Of a DNA stretch of 64,000 bases, positions 19,407 to 28,401 are shown in pieces (positions within the stretch are counted from its first letter, which is position 1; every line of letters begins with the position of its first letter). Where the stretch lies: contig NZ_JACRWD010000001.1 in assembly GCF_014306135.1 (NCBI RefSeq), positions 372,001 to 436,000 on the forward strand. Direction: 5' to 3'. The stretch comes from Paraclostridium hominis. Lineage in GTDB: Bacteria > Bacillota > Clostridia > Peptostreptococcales > Peptostreptococcaceae. Position numbers and translations under genes: made by a program. The notes under the pieces were generated by a model. That model did no database searches, was not told the DNA's origin, and saw nothing but the letters and a program-made list of their open reading frames with translations.

Positions 19407-21071
19407 TTATTTAGAACCTTTATTATTAAGCATTAAGAAATAAGTTTCCGCTTTTTTAGTAGTCATAAATTCTTTGGAATCTTTATATTTATCAACATTT
19501 TCAGATGATAATCCAACTACGTCTATTTCATTAGATTCATATAAGTTAATTGCAGCATTTGGATCTTTAACAACTTTAAAGTTGATTTTATTTAACTTAA
19601 CATTATCTTTATCCCAATAATTATCATTTTTACTTAAAACAACAAGATCATCCATTTTCCAATCAGTCATTGTAAATGGACCATTATAAATTGTATTTTC
19701 AGCTGTAGTACCAATTTTATTTCCTTGAGATTCTACAAATTTTTGATTTTGAGGGAAGAACACACAAAATGACATAAGTTGGTCAAAGTAATTAATACGT
19801 CTATTTAATTTAACTTCTAATGTATTGTCATCTAAGGCTTTTACACCAACATTATCAGCATTATCAGTTTTTCCACTATTATAATCACTAGCACCTTCTA
19901 TATCATACATAACGTATCCATATTGAGAAGCTGTTTCAGGATTTAAAGTTCTCTTCCAAGAATATTCAAAGTCGTGTGCAGTAACTGGATCTCCGTTAGA
20001 CCATTTAGCATCTTTTCTTATTTTGAAAGTCCAAGTCTTACCATCTTCTGATTGTTCCCAGCTTTCAGCCATAGCAGGAGTAGCTACACCTTTTGCATCA
20101 ACTCTTGTAAGACCTTCCATGGTATTTGTTAGCATGTAGAAAGAATCCATATCAGATGCTTTACTGACATTAAGTGTAGGAATGTCACCACCTAAAACTA
20201 GATTTAATTCTTTATTAGCCTTATCGATATCTGCCCATTTATATGAAGCTGGAGAACCGTAAGTATATCTAACTATATCTTTAACATTAGATTTTTGAAG
20301 GAAAGAACCACCCACTTGATAAAGTGGTGATACATGAGCGCTATTTAAAAATAATTTTTCAGCTTCTCCAAACTTAGAAAAACTTTCTTCAGGAGTAGTA
20401 GCTAACTTAGCTTCATTTATTAATTTATCATAATCAGAATTTGAGTAAGATAATCTTTTAGCATACATTCCATCTGTAGTAAATAGTTCAAGGAAAGTTA
20501 ACGGGTCAGGATAATCTGCAGCCCATCCATCTAAGTTTATATGGTAATCACCCTTTATAGCTAACTCTAATTTTTGTTTTAAAGGTTGTTGTTTTATCTT
20601 AAGGTCTAATCCCTCTAAATTATCTTTAAGTTCTGCTTGTATAAATTCAGCAAGTTTTCGATCAAGCTCATGTTCATAAGTCAATAATTCAAGTGTAACA
20701 GTATCAAAGTTTAATTCTTCTTTTGCTTTTTCCCAAGCTTTTTTAGCTTCATTATCATTTGGTTTATAACCCATATCGCCAGCTATTTCTCTATAGTCCT
20801 TACCATTTTTAGTAAAAGCTAAATTTTCTGGGGTTACGAAAGAAATTGCTTTAGATCCATTATTAAATATAATATCTGCAATTTGAGATGTGTCTACAGA
20901 CATAACAATAGCTTTTCTTGCATTTTCATTTGCAAGTAGAGTATAAGGGTCTATAGAGTTAGAAGAGTTTGTCTTTCCTTGAGATGAATCAGTGCTAGAG
21001 CATCCAACTAAAGACAAAGCTCCAACTGAAGACAAAGTAAATAATAAAGCAAGTTTTTTTCTTAAAACCAT
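19407..21071 (-). CDS. Oligopeptide-binding lipoprotein, circularly permuted OppA
   Basis: This 554-residue extracellular solute-binding protein has a lipoprotein signal with lipobox SLVGC (Cys24). After a short linker comes the part that is C-terminal in ordinary OppA proteins (about 41-283: ANENARKAIVMSVD, HINLDGWAADYPDPLTFLEL, SPLYQVGG, ending YKWADIDK). Only then follows the normally N-terminal half (about 286-554: ELNLVLGGDIPTLNVSKA, NTMEGLTR, AESWEQSEDGKTWTFKIR, WSNGDPVTAHDFEYSWKRT, YNGPFTMTDW), ending YFLMLNNKGSK then stop. The C-terminal KGSK and the DPYTLLANENARKA after the linker would read through naturally. So the gene is an in-frame circular permutation with its own signal peptide and full length. 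No permease or ATPase gene is adjacent. GGGAGG precedes the ATG. Family is certain; binding activity is inferred. Confidence 0.9.
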   Translation of the reverse strand: MVLRKKLALLFTLSSVGALSLVGCSSTDSSQGKTNSSNSIDPYTLLANENARKAIVMSVDTSQIADIIFNNGSKAISFVTPENLAFTKNGKDYREIAGDMGYKPNDNEAKKAWEKAKEELNFDTVTLELLTYEHELDRKLAEFIQAELKDNLEGLDLKIKQQPLKQKLELAIKGDYHINLDGWAADYPDPLTFLELFTTDGMYAKRLSYSNSDYDKLINEAKLATTPEESFSKFGEAEKLFLNSAHVSPLYQVGGSFLQKSNVKDIVRYTYGSPASYKWADIDKANKELNLVLGGDIPTLNVSKASDMDSFYMLTNTMEGLTRVDAKGVATPAMAESWEQSEDGKTWTFKIRKDAKWSNGDPVTAHDFEYSWKRTLNPETASQYGYVMYDIEGASDYNSGKTDNADNVGVKALDDNTLEVKLNRRINYFDQLMSFCVFFPQNQKFVESQGNKIGTTAENTIYNGPFTMTDWKMDDLVVLSKNDNYWDKDNVKLNKINFKVVKDPNAAINLYESNEIDVVGLSSENVDKYKDSKEFMTTKKAETYFLMLNNKGSK

Positions 21072-21300
21072 ATAAAATTCCTCCCAATATATAATTAAAA
21101 ATAATAAGGATAAACTTAAAGAACTTTATTATAGCAAAATAAGATAGGTCAATTATTAGTTAAAATTTTAAGATAAAGATATATTATTAACAATATATTT
21201 TTTATAAAGATAAAAATTTTCAGTAATAAATATTATTTATATTATGAGTATAACAATACATGAAAAAATTATCAATTAATAAAAAGAAAATTTAGAAAAA

Positions 21301-21341
21301 TAAAATACTACTTAAGGTATTAAGCTATAAGTAGTATTTTA
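21301..21341 (-). terminator. Terminator of the 49-residue minus-strand gene
   Basis: TAAAATACTACTTA (21301-21314) is the exact complement of 21328-21341. On the minus strand the stem is followed by TTTTTCT, a usable U-tract, and lies 30 bases beyond the stop codon of the small gene at 21372-21521. Confidence 0.7.
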
Positions 21342-21371
21342 TATAGATTTAAATTATTGTATCTAAATGTT

Positions 21372-21521
21372 TTACTTAAATTGATTTGTATATTTTTTGT
21401 TTTTTTCTTTTTTGCATCCACAATCATTTTTAAAAGAAGGGTCACATCCTTCTAATCTTCTTTTTGTAGTTTTTGCTAATTTGATATCACTATTACTTTT
21501 AAATTTTGGTTGAGTATTCAT
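21372..21521 (-). CDS. Small basic Cys-containing protein, unknown
   Basis: A 49-codon frame starts with ATG 8 bases after a perfect AGGAGGT Shine-Dalgarno and ends just before a strong terminator, so it looks like a genuine small gene. The product is Lys/Arg-rich with a short Cys cluster in EGCDPSFKNDCGCKKEK (Cys26, Cys34, Cys36). There is no signal peptide or membrane helix. The Cys cluster could bind a metal; the function is unknown. It lies between the divergent-side oppA-like gene and an amino acid permease. Confidence 0.7.
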   Translation of the reverse strand: MNTQPKFKSNSDIKLAKTTKRRLEGCDPSFKNDCGCKKEKNKKYTNQFK

Positions 21522-21872
21522 AATTACCTCCTATATAATTTTAAAAGCATTTAATTACATTTATATTATTTACTAAACTGTTTAAAGTATTTTAGTAAAT
21601 AATATAAATGTTAGAAAAATATTAAAAAATTTTTGAATTAGTAAATAATAATTACATTATAAAAAGTGAAAGTGAAATTAAACTTAACTTCAAAATTGCC
21701 TTGAAATCAAGATATTATTTAAATTAAGTGTAGCTTGGTTTTAATGTATTTATAACTATATTTTTAATATATGTATATATAAATTTGAGATAAAAATATA
21801 TAGCTTCATCTAATTTACAGAATATTACAATGATTATATAGATTTTATGAATATTATTTTAAATTCTAAATA

Positions 21873-21900
21873 TTGACAAAATGATATTATAATATATAAT
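21873..21900 (+). promoter_or_regulatory. Sigma-A promoter of the amino acid permease
   Basis: TTGACA (21873-21878) and TATAAT (21895-21900) with a 16-base spacer lie 42 bases before the permease start. The rest of 21522-21941 is AT-rich without a recognisable gene. Confidence 0.75.
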
Positions 21901-21941
21901 GGAAAACGAAATCATACAAAATTTTCAGGAGGAAAAAGTTA

Positions 21942-23396
21942 GTGACTGATCAAAACAGAAATTTAACGTGGCAAAATATCGCTTTAATGGGATTTGTTAT
22001 GGTATGGGGATTTGGGAATGTTGTAAATAACTTTGCAAATCAAGGGCTTACAGTAGTATTTTCATGGATATTTATGATTGCTCTATACTTTGTGCCATAT
22101 GCTTTAATGGTAGGAGAGTTAGGATCTGCATTTAAAGACTCTCAAGGTGGGGTTTCAGCTTGGATAAGATCAACTACAACACCAATGCTTGCATTTATGG
22201 CAGGATGGACATACTGGGTTGTACATGTTCCTTATTTAGCTCAAAAGCCACAAGCTTTATTAATTGCACTTTCATGGGCAATTAGTCCATCTGGACAATT
22301 AGCAGGAGTATTAAAAGAATTAAATCCTTTAATATTACAATCGATGGTATTAGTAGTATTTTTAGTATTTTTATATGTATCAACAAAAGGAGTAAAAGTA
22401 TTAAAAGTTATAGGTAATATAGCTGGTATGTCAATGTTTGTTATGTCTTTACTATATATAGTATTAGGGCTAGCAGCTCCAGCTATAACAGGACACGTTG
22501 CAACACCTGATATAACTGTTAAGTCATTTGTTCCTAAGTTTGACTTTGCATACTTAACTACTTTATCAATGTTAGTATTTGCAGTTGGAGGATGTGAAAA
22601 AATATCTCCATATGTAAATAATACAAAAAATCCATCTAAGAACTTCCCTAAAGGAATGTTAGTATTAGCAGGAATGGTAGCTGTTTGTGCACTTTTAGGT
22701 TCAATAGCTATGGGTATGATGTTTAATGCAAATGCTATACCAGAGGATTTAATGATGAATGGTCAATATTATGCATTCCAATTACTTGGAGATCATTACG
22801 GATTAGGTAGCTTATTTGTTATAGTTTATGCTTTAGCTAATACTGCGGCTCAGTTATCTGCATTAGTATTTTCAATAGATGCACCGCTTAAAGTATTATT
22901 AGGAGATGCAGATGCCAAATTTATACCTAAAGCTTTATCTAAAACAAATAAAAATGGAGTTTTAGTTAATGGGTATATAATGACAGCTATATTAGTTTCT
23001 ACTTTAATAGTAGTACCTGCGTTAGGAATAGGTAACACTAATGAATTATTTAACTGGTTATTAAAGTTAAATTCAGTTGTAATGCCAATGAGATACTTAT
23101 GGGTATTCCTAGCTTATATGGGGCTTAAAAAGCTAAGTAATAAGTTTAAAACTGAATATAAGTTTATTAAAAATGATAAGTTAGGGTTTTTAGTAGGACT
23201 TTGGTGTTTCGGGTTTACTGCATTTGCATGTATAATGGGAATGTTCCCAACAGATGTAGCAGCTTTTAGCCCAGAATGGATATTTAGAGTTTCATTAAAT
23301 GTTTTAACACCGTTAGTGTTAATGGGAATAGGATTAATATTACCTGTTATATCTAAGATAACTAATAGTAATGAAGAACTATCTAAAAAAAATTAG
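21942..23396 (+). CDS. APC-family amino acid permease
   Basis: A 484-residue integral membrane protein with about 12 hydrophobic segments and the amino acid-polyamine-organocation fold. TM1 has the unwound-helix region VMVWGFGNVVNNF, and TM6 has FAVGGCEKISPYVNNTKNPSKNFPKG, the APC pattern in which an acidic residue and Pro-rich loop follow TM6. It most resembles glutamate/GABA exchanger-type permeases, but substrate cannot be read from sequence. GTG start follows AGGAGG at 21929-21934. It is transcribed alone and ends at a strong terminator. Confidence 0.85.
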   Translation: MTDQNRNLTWQNIALMGFVMVWGFGNVVNNFANQGLTVVFSWIFMIALYFVPYALMVGELGSAFKDSQGGVSAWIRSTTTPMLAFMAGWTYWVVHVPYLAQKPQALLIALSWAISPSGQLAGVLKELNPLILQSMVLVVFLVFLYVSTKGVKVLKVIGNIAGMSMFVMSLLYIVLGLAAPAITGHVATPDITVKSFVPKFDFAYLTTLSMLVFAVGGCEKISPYVNNTKNPSKNFPKGMLVLAGMVAVCALLGSIAMGMMFNANAIPEDLMMNGQYYAFQLLGDHYGLGSLFVIVYALANTAAQLSALVFSIDAPLKVLLGDADAKFIPKALSKTNKNGVLVNGYIMTAILVSTLIVVPALGIGNTNELFNWLLKLNSVVMPMRYLWVFLAYMGLKKLSNKFKTEYKFIKNDKLGFLVGLWCFGFTAFACIMGMFPTDVAAFSPEWIFRVSLNVLTPLVLMGIGLILPVISKITNSNEELSKKN

Positions 23397-23409
23397 GATA
23401 AGTATATAA

Positions 23410-23438
23410 ATGAGTGAAGTAATCTTCACTCATTTTTT
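23410..23438 (+). terminator. Terminator after the amino acid permease
   Basis: ATGAGTGAAG (23410-23419) pairs with CTTCACTCAT (23424-23433), followed by TTTTT. Confidence 0.85.
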
Positions 23439-23750
23439 ATTTTTTTAATTATAAAATAAACTTTTCTTAATTTATATTATTAATATAAAAACTTTAGTTT
23501 ATATACTATATATATGTTATTAAAAACTGTTTTAAATTTTAAAAAATAGATTTTAAGTGAATTGAATTTAAATTTACTATATATAAGATATAAAATTAGT
23601 TACTAATTAATATACAAGCTTATAAAGCAACATTAAAATGAAAATAAAAGCTTAGAAATAAGTTACAAATATAAGATTAGTATGAAAAAATAGATAATTT
23701 ATAAAATTTTTTTAGGTAAAAATTAAAAAGGTTAAAGTTATACGTCAAAT

Positions 23751-23802
23751 GTTGAAATTTCAACGTGTTAGGCTGGTTACAAATTGTAACTGTTTTGTAA
23801 CC
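23751..23802. promoter_or_regulatory. Cluster of palindromes upstream of the SH3/3D gene
   Basis: A perfect 14-base palindrome GTTGAAATTTCAAC (23751-23764) is followed by GTTACAAATTGTAAC (23776-23790); GGTTACAAA (23775-23783) can instead pair with TTTGTAACC (23794-23802), after which a T-rich run follows. GTTAC/GTAAC elements recur further on. This may be an operator set or an attenuator in the 560-base leader region 23397-23958. I looked for the c-di-AMP riboswitch that often precedes such cell-wall genes and did not find its conserved core. Confidence 0.4.
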
Positions 23803-23958
23803 AATTTTGATTTTTTTACTGAAAACTGTTTACAAAACCTAAAAAGTATATTAAGATTAATTAAAAGTTACAAAAAAGTAACAAAAGCGTAAGTTGCGAA
23901 TTTAAAAATACAAGATAGTTAATAATATATAATTTTATTTATTGAATGGAGGAATTTT

Positions 23959-24888
23959 ATGAGTATGAATAAAAGAGCTAAAAAATCATTGGTGTTAACA
24001 TTAGGATTAGTAATTGGGGGAATGTATGCTTCAGCAAATAATATATATGCAGCAGAAAAAGAAGTAGTAAAAGCAGAAAAATTAAATGTAAGAAAAGGAC
24101 CATCTATAAATGATGAAAGAATAGCATCTTTAGACAGAGGAATGGTTGTTGAGATATTAGAGACTAGTAATGGATGGAATAAAGTAAAACTTTCAGACGG
24201 AGAAGAAGGTTGGGTAAATGGAGATTATACTGCTAAAGAAAAAGCTACAGTAACAGCTGATAAGTTAAATGTAAGAAAAGGACCATCTATAGAAAATGAA
24301 AAAATAGGTTCATTAACTGAGGGAACAGTTGTTGAACTACTAGAAGAAGAAAACAATTGGTACAAAGTACAATTATCAGATGGTAACACAGGGTGGATAA
24401 GTGGAGATTATGTATTAACAGAATCTCAAGCTGATAATAATCAATCAGTTAAAGAAGATAATAGTACTACTTTAGTACAACAAAGTAATGAAGTTAAAAA
24501 AGAAAATAAAACAGTAGTATCAAATGCTACTCAAAATAATGCTTCAGCTACAACTGAAAAAAATGAAGTTAAGAAAGAAGAACCTAAAAAAGAAGAAGTA
24601 GCAGTGTCTACTAATAAAAATGGACGTTTAATGACTGTAAATGCAAGTGCATATTCAGGACATAATATAACAGCTACAGGAACTACTCCTAAGTGGGGAA
24701 CTATAGCTGTAGACCCTTCAGTAATACCATACGGAACTAGAGTTTATATACCTAAGTTTGACATGGTATTTACAGCAGAAGACTGTGGAGGAGCTATAAA
24801 AGGAAATAAGATAGATATATTCATGAATAGTGAATCAGATTGTGTAAACTTTGGAAGACAAAATATTGAAATACAAATATTAAACTAG
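23959..24888 (+). CDS. Secreted SH3/3D-domain cell-wall protein
   Basis: A 309-residue exported protein: signal peptide (about 1-32, cleaved near YAAEK), two bacterial SH3 domains (about 33-90 and 96-155, each with KLNVRKGPSI), a Lys/Glu/Thr-rich linker, and a C-terminal 3D domain (about 215-309) with the three conserved Asp-containing segments TVNASAYSGH, AVDPSVIPYGTRVYIP and AEDCGGAIKGNKIDIFM. The 3D domain is the lytic-transglycosylase-like catalytic module of Rpf/YabE/MltA-type proteins, so it is expected to act on peptidoglycan at the cell surface. GGAGG at 23948-23952. Confidence 0.9.
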   Translation: MSMNKRAKKSLVLTLGLVIGGMYASANNIYAAEKEVVKAEKLNVRKGPSINDERIASLDRGMVVEILETSNGWNKVKLSDGEEGWVNGDYTAKEKATVTADKLNVRKGPSIENEKIGSLTEGTVVELLEEENNWYKVQLSDGNTGWISGDYVLTESQADNNQSVKEDNSTTLVQQSNEVKKENKTVVSNATQNNASATTEKNEVKKEEPKKEEVAVSTNKNGRLMTVNASAYSGHNITATGTTPKWGTIAVDPSVIPYGTRVYIPKFDMVFTAEDCGGAIKGNKIDIFMNSESDCVNFGRQNIEIQILN

Positions 24889-24897
24889 TATAAAGAT

Positions 24898-24948
24898 AAA
24901 AAAGACTGTAAGTAAGTTCTATAAAGACTTATTTACAGTCTTTTTTTA
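24898..24948 (+). terminator. Terminator after the SH3/3D gene
   Basis: AAAGACTGTAAGTAAGT (24901-24917) pairs with ACTTATTTACAGTCTTT (24928-24944, one mismatch), followed by a T-run. Confidence 0.85.
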
Positions 24949-25150
24949 TTCAATTAAAAAAATAATCGTACAATTGTGAACATATTTTAAGGAAATATAT
25001 GTAATAGTTTGATATATAAGTTTTTTAAGAAGATATTAGCTAATATATAAAGCAATATATTAATTATATTATATAAAATAAAGTAATTTGAAATAATGAT
25101 TTATTTTATTAAGCAAAATGAACTTAAAAATGTCGAAAACTTTAAAAAAG

Positions 25151-25179
25151 TATACAAAAATGTGTTTTTAATGTATAAT
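25151..25179 (+). promoter_or_regulatory. Likely sigma-A promoter of the carboxylate symporter
   Basis: TATACA (25151-25156) and TATAAT (25174-25179) are 17 bases apart and 34 bases from the start codon. The remainder of 24949-25212 is AT-rich and appears empty. Confidence 0.6.
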
Positions 25180-25212
25180 ATAAACATAAATAAAAAAACG
25201 GAGGATAAATAC

Positions 25213-26469
25213 ATGAAAAAACTTGGACTAACGAGCAAGATTTTAATAGGGCTATTTCTTGGTATGGTATTTGGTATAGTACTTAGTAAAATGCCAGGAA
25301 GCTATTTTAAAGATACATTTTTACTTGGAGGATTTATAAATGTAGTTGGAAGCGGATTTACTAAAGCTATAAAGATGATGGTAGTACCTCTAGTGTTTGT
25401 TTCTTTAGTATGTGGTGTATCAGCTATGGAAGATATTAAAAAGCTAGGAAGAATTGGATTTAAAACAATGGGATTTTACTTAATGACAACAGCTATAGCT
25501 ATATGTATATCTCTAGCATTAGGGGTATTACTAAAACCTGGAGCAGGACTTGATTTAGGTTCAGTAGCATCTCAAACTACAACAGTTGGACAAAATCAAT
25601 CTTTATCAGAGATAGTATTAAATATAATACCATCAAATCCAATAGAATCTTTTGCTAAAGGAGAGATGTTACAGATAATATTCTTTGCAATGCTTACAGG
25701 AATATCTATGAGTTTAGTTGGAGAAAAAGCTAAACCTTTAAAGAAGTTCTTTGAAAGTGCAAATGAAGTTTGTATGAAAATGGTTAGTGTTATAATGACA
25801 TTTGCTCCTTATGGAGTATTTGCCCTTATAACAAATACTTTTGCAACTGTAGGAACACAAGCTATAGGATCATTAGTTAAATATATATTAGTAGTTTTAC
25901 TTGGACTTTTAATACATGTTGTTGTAGTATATGGAGGTTCACTTAAGATATTTACTAAATTTGGTTTTATAAATTTTGCGCGTAAATTTACTAAAGTAGC
26001 AGCAGTTACTTTTTCAACAGCATCAAGTAATGCATCTGTACCAGTAAGTTTAGAATTAATGGAAGAAATGGGAGTAAGTAAAAGTATACGTTCATTTACT
26101 ATACCTATGGGAGCTACTATAAATATGGACGGAACTGCTATAATGCAAGGTGTTGCAGCATTATTTATAGCACAAGTTTATGGTATTAACTTAGGATTAA
26201 ATGATATGTTAACAATAGTTTTAACAGCAACATTAGCATCAGTTGGAACAGCAGGTGTTCCAGGAGTCGGAATGATAATGCTATCTATGGTTCTTCAATC
26301 AGTAGGACTTCCACTTGAAGGAATCGGACTTATAATGGGAGTTGAAAGAATAATAGATATGTTTAGAACAACAGTAAACGTAATGGGAGATAATACTTGT
26401 ACATTAGTTGTTGCAAGTAGTGAAAAGGAATTTGAAGAAGCTTCTATAGAAGAGGTAGAAGTAGCTTAA
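25213..26469 (+). CDS. Dicarboxylate/glutamate:cation symporter (DAACS family)
   Basis: A 418-residue membrane protein of the GltP/GltT/DctA family that couples amino acid or dicarboxylate uptake to sodium or protons. Diagnostic elements are the Ser-rich hairpin STASSNASVPVSLELMEEMG (HP1), the TM7 motif NMDGTAIMQG, the HP2 segment VGTAGVPGVGMIML and the TM8 motif DMFRTTVNVMGDNTC. The Arg in RTTVNV, in the position of the substrate side-chain-binding residue region of TM8, fits acidic substrates. Translation starts at ATG 25213 after CGGAGGA, so the upstream in-frame extension from 25096 is not coding. Confidence 0.92.
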   Translation: MKKLGLTSKILIGLFLGMVFGIVLSKMPGSYFKDTFLLGGFINVVGSGFTKAIKMMVVPLVFVSLVCGVSAMEDIKKLGRIGFKTMGFYLMTTAIAICISLALGVLLKPGAGLDLGSVASQTTTVGQNQSLSEIVLNIIPSNPIESFAKGEMLQIIFFAMLTGISMSLVGEKAKPLKKFFESANEVCMKMVSVIMTFAPYGVFALITNTFATVGTQAIGSLVKYILVVLLGLLIHVVVVYGGSLKIFTKFGFINFARKFTKVAAVTFSTASSNASVPVSLELMEEMGVSKSIRSFTIPMGATINMDGTAIMQGVAALFIAQVYGINLGLNDMLTIVLTATLASVGTAGVPGVGMIMLSMVLQSVGLPLEGIGLIMGVERIIDMFRTTVNVMGDNTCTLVVASSEKEFEEASIEEVEVA

Positions 26470-26471
26470 TA

Positions 26472-26513
26472 AAAAAACACCACCTTAATAAAATATTAGG
26501 GTGGTATTTTTTT
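26472..26513 (+). terminator. Terminator after the symporter gene
   Basis: A CACCACC...GGGTGGT stem with an A-tract before and TTTTTTT after follows the stop codon by a few bases. Confidence 0.85.
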
Positions 26514-26573
26514 ATATAAATTTTTGTTGACATATGTATAAACTAAGCTATAATAAAATTGTAATCTAAAATG

Positions 26574-26662
26574 AATAGCTAGGGGTGCCTTATGGCTGAG
26601 AGATGAATTTTTATTCATTAACCCTCAAACCTGATCTGGATAATGCCAGCGTAGGAAAGCTT
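26574..26662 (+). promoter_or_regulatory. TPP riboswitch (THI element)
   Basis: The conserved core is unmistakable: AGGGGTGCC, GGCTGAGAGATG, ACCCTCAAACCTGATCTGG and ATAATGCCAGCGTAGGAAA in order. The aptamer binds thiamine pyrophosphate and would repress the downstream thiD-thiM-tenA-thiE-thiT operon. A terminator hairpin 40 bases downstream is the likely expression platform. Confidence 0.97.
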
Positions 26663-26703
26663 TACTTAATATACAAATGTAATTTATTTGCATAGAAATT
26701 TAA

Positions 26704-26737
26704 GGCCATATTCCTACTTAGGGATATGGTCTTTTTT
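26704..26737 (+). terminator. Riboswitch-controlled terminator
   Basis: GGCCATATTCC (26704-26714) pairs with GGGATATGGTC (26721-26731) and is followed by TTTTTT, between the TPP aptamer and thiD. It is the expected OFF structure when TPP is bound. Confidence 0.88.
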
Positions 26738-26780
26738 GTTATTAAATAAAACTTATAAGAACTATAAGGGGGACTACAAA

Positions 26781-27584
26781 ATGGAAAAGTACAAAATACC
26801 AACTCTTACAATAGCAGGTTCTGACTCCTCAGGAGGAGCTGGGATTCAAGCTGATTTAAAAACTTTCAGTGCTATAGGAACTTATGGAATGAGCGTTATA
26901 ACTGCTATTACAGCTCAAAGTACACAAGGAGTATTTTTAGTAGAAGAGTTAAGCAAGGAAATAATTAAAAAGCAAATAGAGGTTGTATTTGATGATATAC
27001 CTCCTAAAGCTGTAAAAATAGGTATGGTATCAAGTCCAGAAATAATAAAGGTTATAGTTGATACTCTAGATAAGTATAATCCTAAAAATTTAGTAGTAGA
27101 TCCAGTTATGATTTCTAAAAGTGGATATTCACTTTTAAAACCAGAAGCTAAAGAAAATTTAATTAAATATCTTATACCTAAAGCGTACATAGTAACACCA
27201 AATACACTAGAAGCCCAAGAGATAGCAGATATGAAAATAAATAACCTAGATGATATGAAATTAGTTGGGGAAAAAATCTTATCATTAGGTCCTGATTATG
27301 TTCTTATGAAAGGCGGCCATCTAGATGGAGATGCAGTAGATGTTTTAATTGAAAAAGATACTTTTGAAATTTATAAAAGTGAAAGATTAGATATGAAAAA
27401 TACTCATGGGACAGGGTGCACATTATCTTCTGCTATAACTGCATACTTAGCACTAGGATTAGATGTTAAAGAAGCGATTTCAAAAGCCAAGGAATATATA
27501 ACAAATGCAATAAAATATAGTTTTGACATAGGTAAAGGAGTAGGTCCTGTACATCATTTCTATAAATTTGATTTAAATAAATAA
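26781..27584 (+). CDS. thiD: Hydroxymethylpyrimidine/phosphomethylpyrimidine kinase ThiD
   Basis: ThiD phosphorylates HMP and HMP-P to make the pyrimidine diphosphate precursor of thiamine. The 267-residue ribokinase-fold protein begins TIAGSDSSGGAGIQADLKTF and has the MKGGHLDG and NTHGTGCTLSSAITAYLALG motifs, the latter with the anion hole and catalytic Asp/Cys-type loop of the family. ATG 26781 follows AAGGGGG at 26766-26772; the in-frame extension to 26688 runs through the riboswitch terminator and is not coding. Confidence 0.96.
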   Translation: MEKYKIPTLTIAGSDSSGGAGIQADLKTFSAIGTYGMSVITAITAQSTQGVFLVEELSKEIIKKQIEVVFDDIPPKAVKIGMVSSPEIIKVIVDTLDKYNPKNLVVDPVMISKSGYSLLKPEAKENLIKYLIPKAYIVTPNTLEAQEIADMKINNLDDMKLVGEKILSLGPDYVLMKGGHLDGDAVDVLIEKDTFEIYKSERLDMKNTHGTGCTLSSAITAYLALGLDVKEAISKAKEYITNAIKYSFDIGKGVGPVHHFYKFDLNK

Positions 27585-27615
27585 TAAACTAAGGTAAACG
27601 GGAGAGAGATAAAAT

Positions 27616-28401
27616 ATGTTTGATTTATTAAGTAAAGTAAGAGATATTAATCCATTGGTACTTCATTATACAAATGAAGTAACTATAAACGATTGTGCAA
27701 ATATTACATTAGCGTTAGGTGCAAGTCCGCTTATGAGTTATTCTTATGAAGAACTTGAAGAGATAATTCCACTTGCAAGTTCAGTTGTTATAAATATAGG
27801 AACAATGAACTCATCACATATTGACTTATTTTTAAAGGCAGGAAAAATTGCTAATAAATTTAATAAGCCAGTAGTATTAGATCCAGTAGGTGCATTTGCA
27901 ACTAAGTCAAGAGCTTTATTAGTAGAAAAGTTAATAAATGAAGTTAAGTTTGATGTAATAAAAGGGAATTCTTCAGAGATAAAATACATAGGTGGATTTG
28001 ATGTTAATGGAAAAGGTGTAGATTCTTTTGAAGAAGATGAAAATATAGATGACATCATAAAAAAAGTATCTAAAAAATTAGAATGTGTAGTAGTTGCAAC
28101 AGGAAAAGTTGATGTTATAACTGATGGAGTAAAAACTATAAAAGTTTATAACGGATCTTCTAAGTTAAAAAGTATAACAGGAACAGGATGTATGAGTGCT
28201 AGTTTAATAGGAAGTTATTTAGGAGCTAGTGAAAATAAATTAGAAGCGGCTAGTATGGGAATTCTTACAATGAGTTTATGCGGAGAATTAGCTGATAAAG
28301 GAAACATAGGAATTGGAAGTTTCAAAGTTAGTTTAATGGATAATATATATAACCTAAATGAAGAAACACTAAATAAATTTTCTAGGGTGGAGGTATTTTA
28401 G
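27616..28401 (+). CDS. thiM: Hydroxyethylthiazole kinase ThiM
   Basis: The 261-residue protein phosphorylates the thiazole alcohol (THZ) for thiamine salvage. N-terminal PLVLHYTNEVTINDCANITL and central VVLDPVGAFATK and GNSSEIKYIGG match ThiM; the C-terminal SITGTGCMSASLIGSYLGA carries the catalytic Cys/anion-hole loop. It belongs to the riboswitch-controlled thi operon; its stop codon overlaps the GTG start of tenA. Confidence 0.96.
   Translation: MFDLLSKVRDINPLVLHYTNEVTINDCANITLALGASPLMSYSYEELEEIIPLASSVVINIGTMNSSHIDLFLKAGKIANKFNKPVVLDPVGAFATKSRALLVEKLINEVKFDVIKGNSSEIKYIGGFDVNGKGVDSFEEDENIDDIIKKVSKKLECVVVATGKVDVITDGVKTIKVYNGSSKLKSITGTGCMSASLIGSYLGASENKLEAASMGILTMSLCGELADKGNIGIGSFKVSLMDNIYNLNEETLNKFSRVEVF

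Noticed and set aside
23397..23958. c-di-AMP (ydaO) riboswitch upstream of the SH3/3D gene
   Set aside because: Such genes often carry it, but the conserved core sequences were not found on reading the leader.
25096..25212. 39-codon N-terminal extension of the carboxylate symporter
   Set aside because: It overlaps the promoter and lacks a ribosome site; ATG 25213 has a good site and fits the family N terminus.
26688..26780. N-terminal extension of thiD
   Set aside because: The extension reads through the riboswitch terminator; the AAGGGGG site places the start at 26781.
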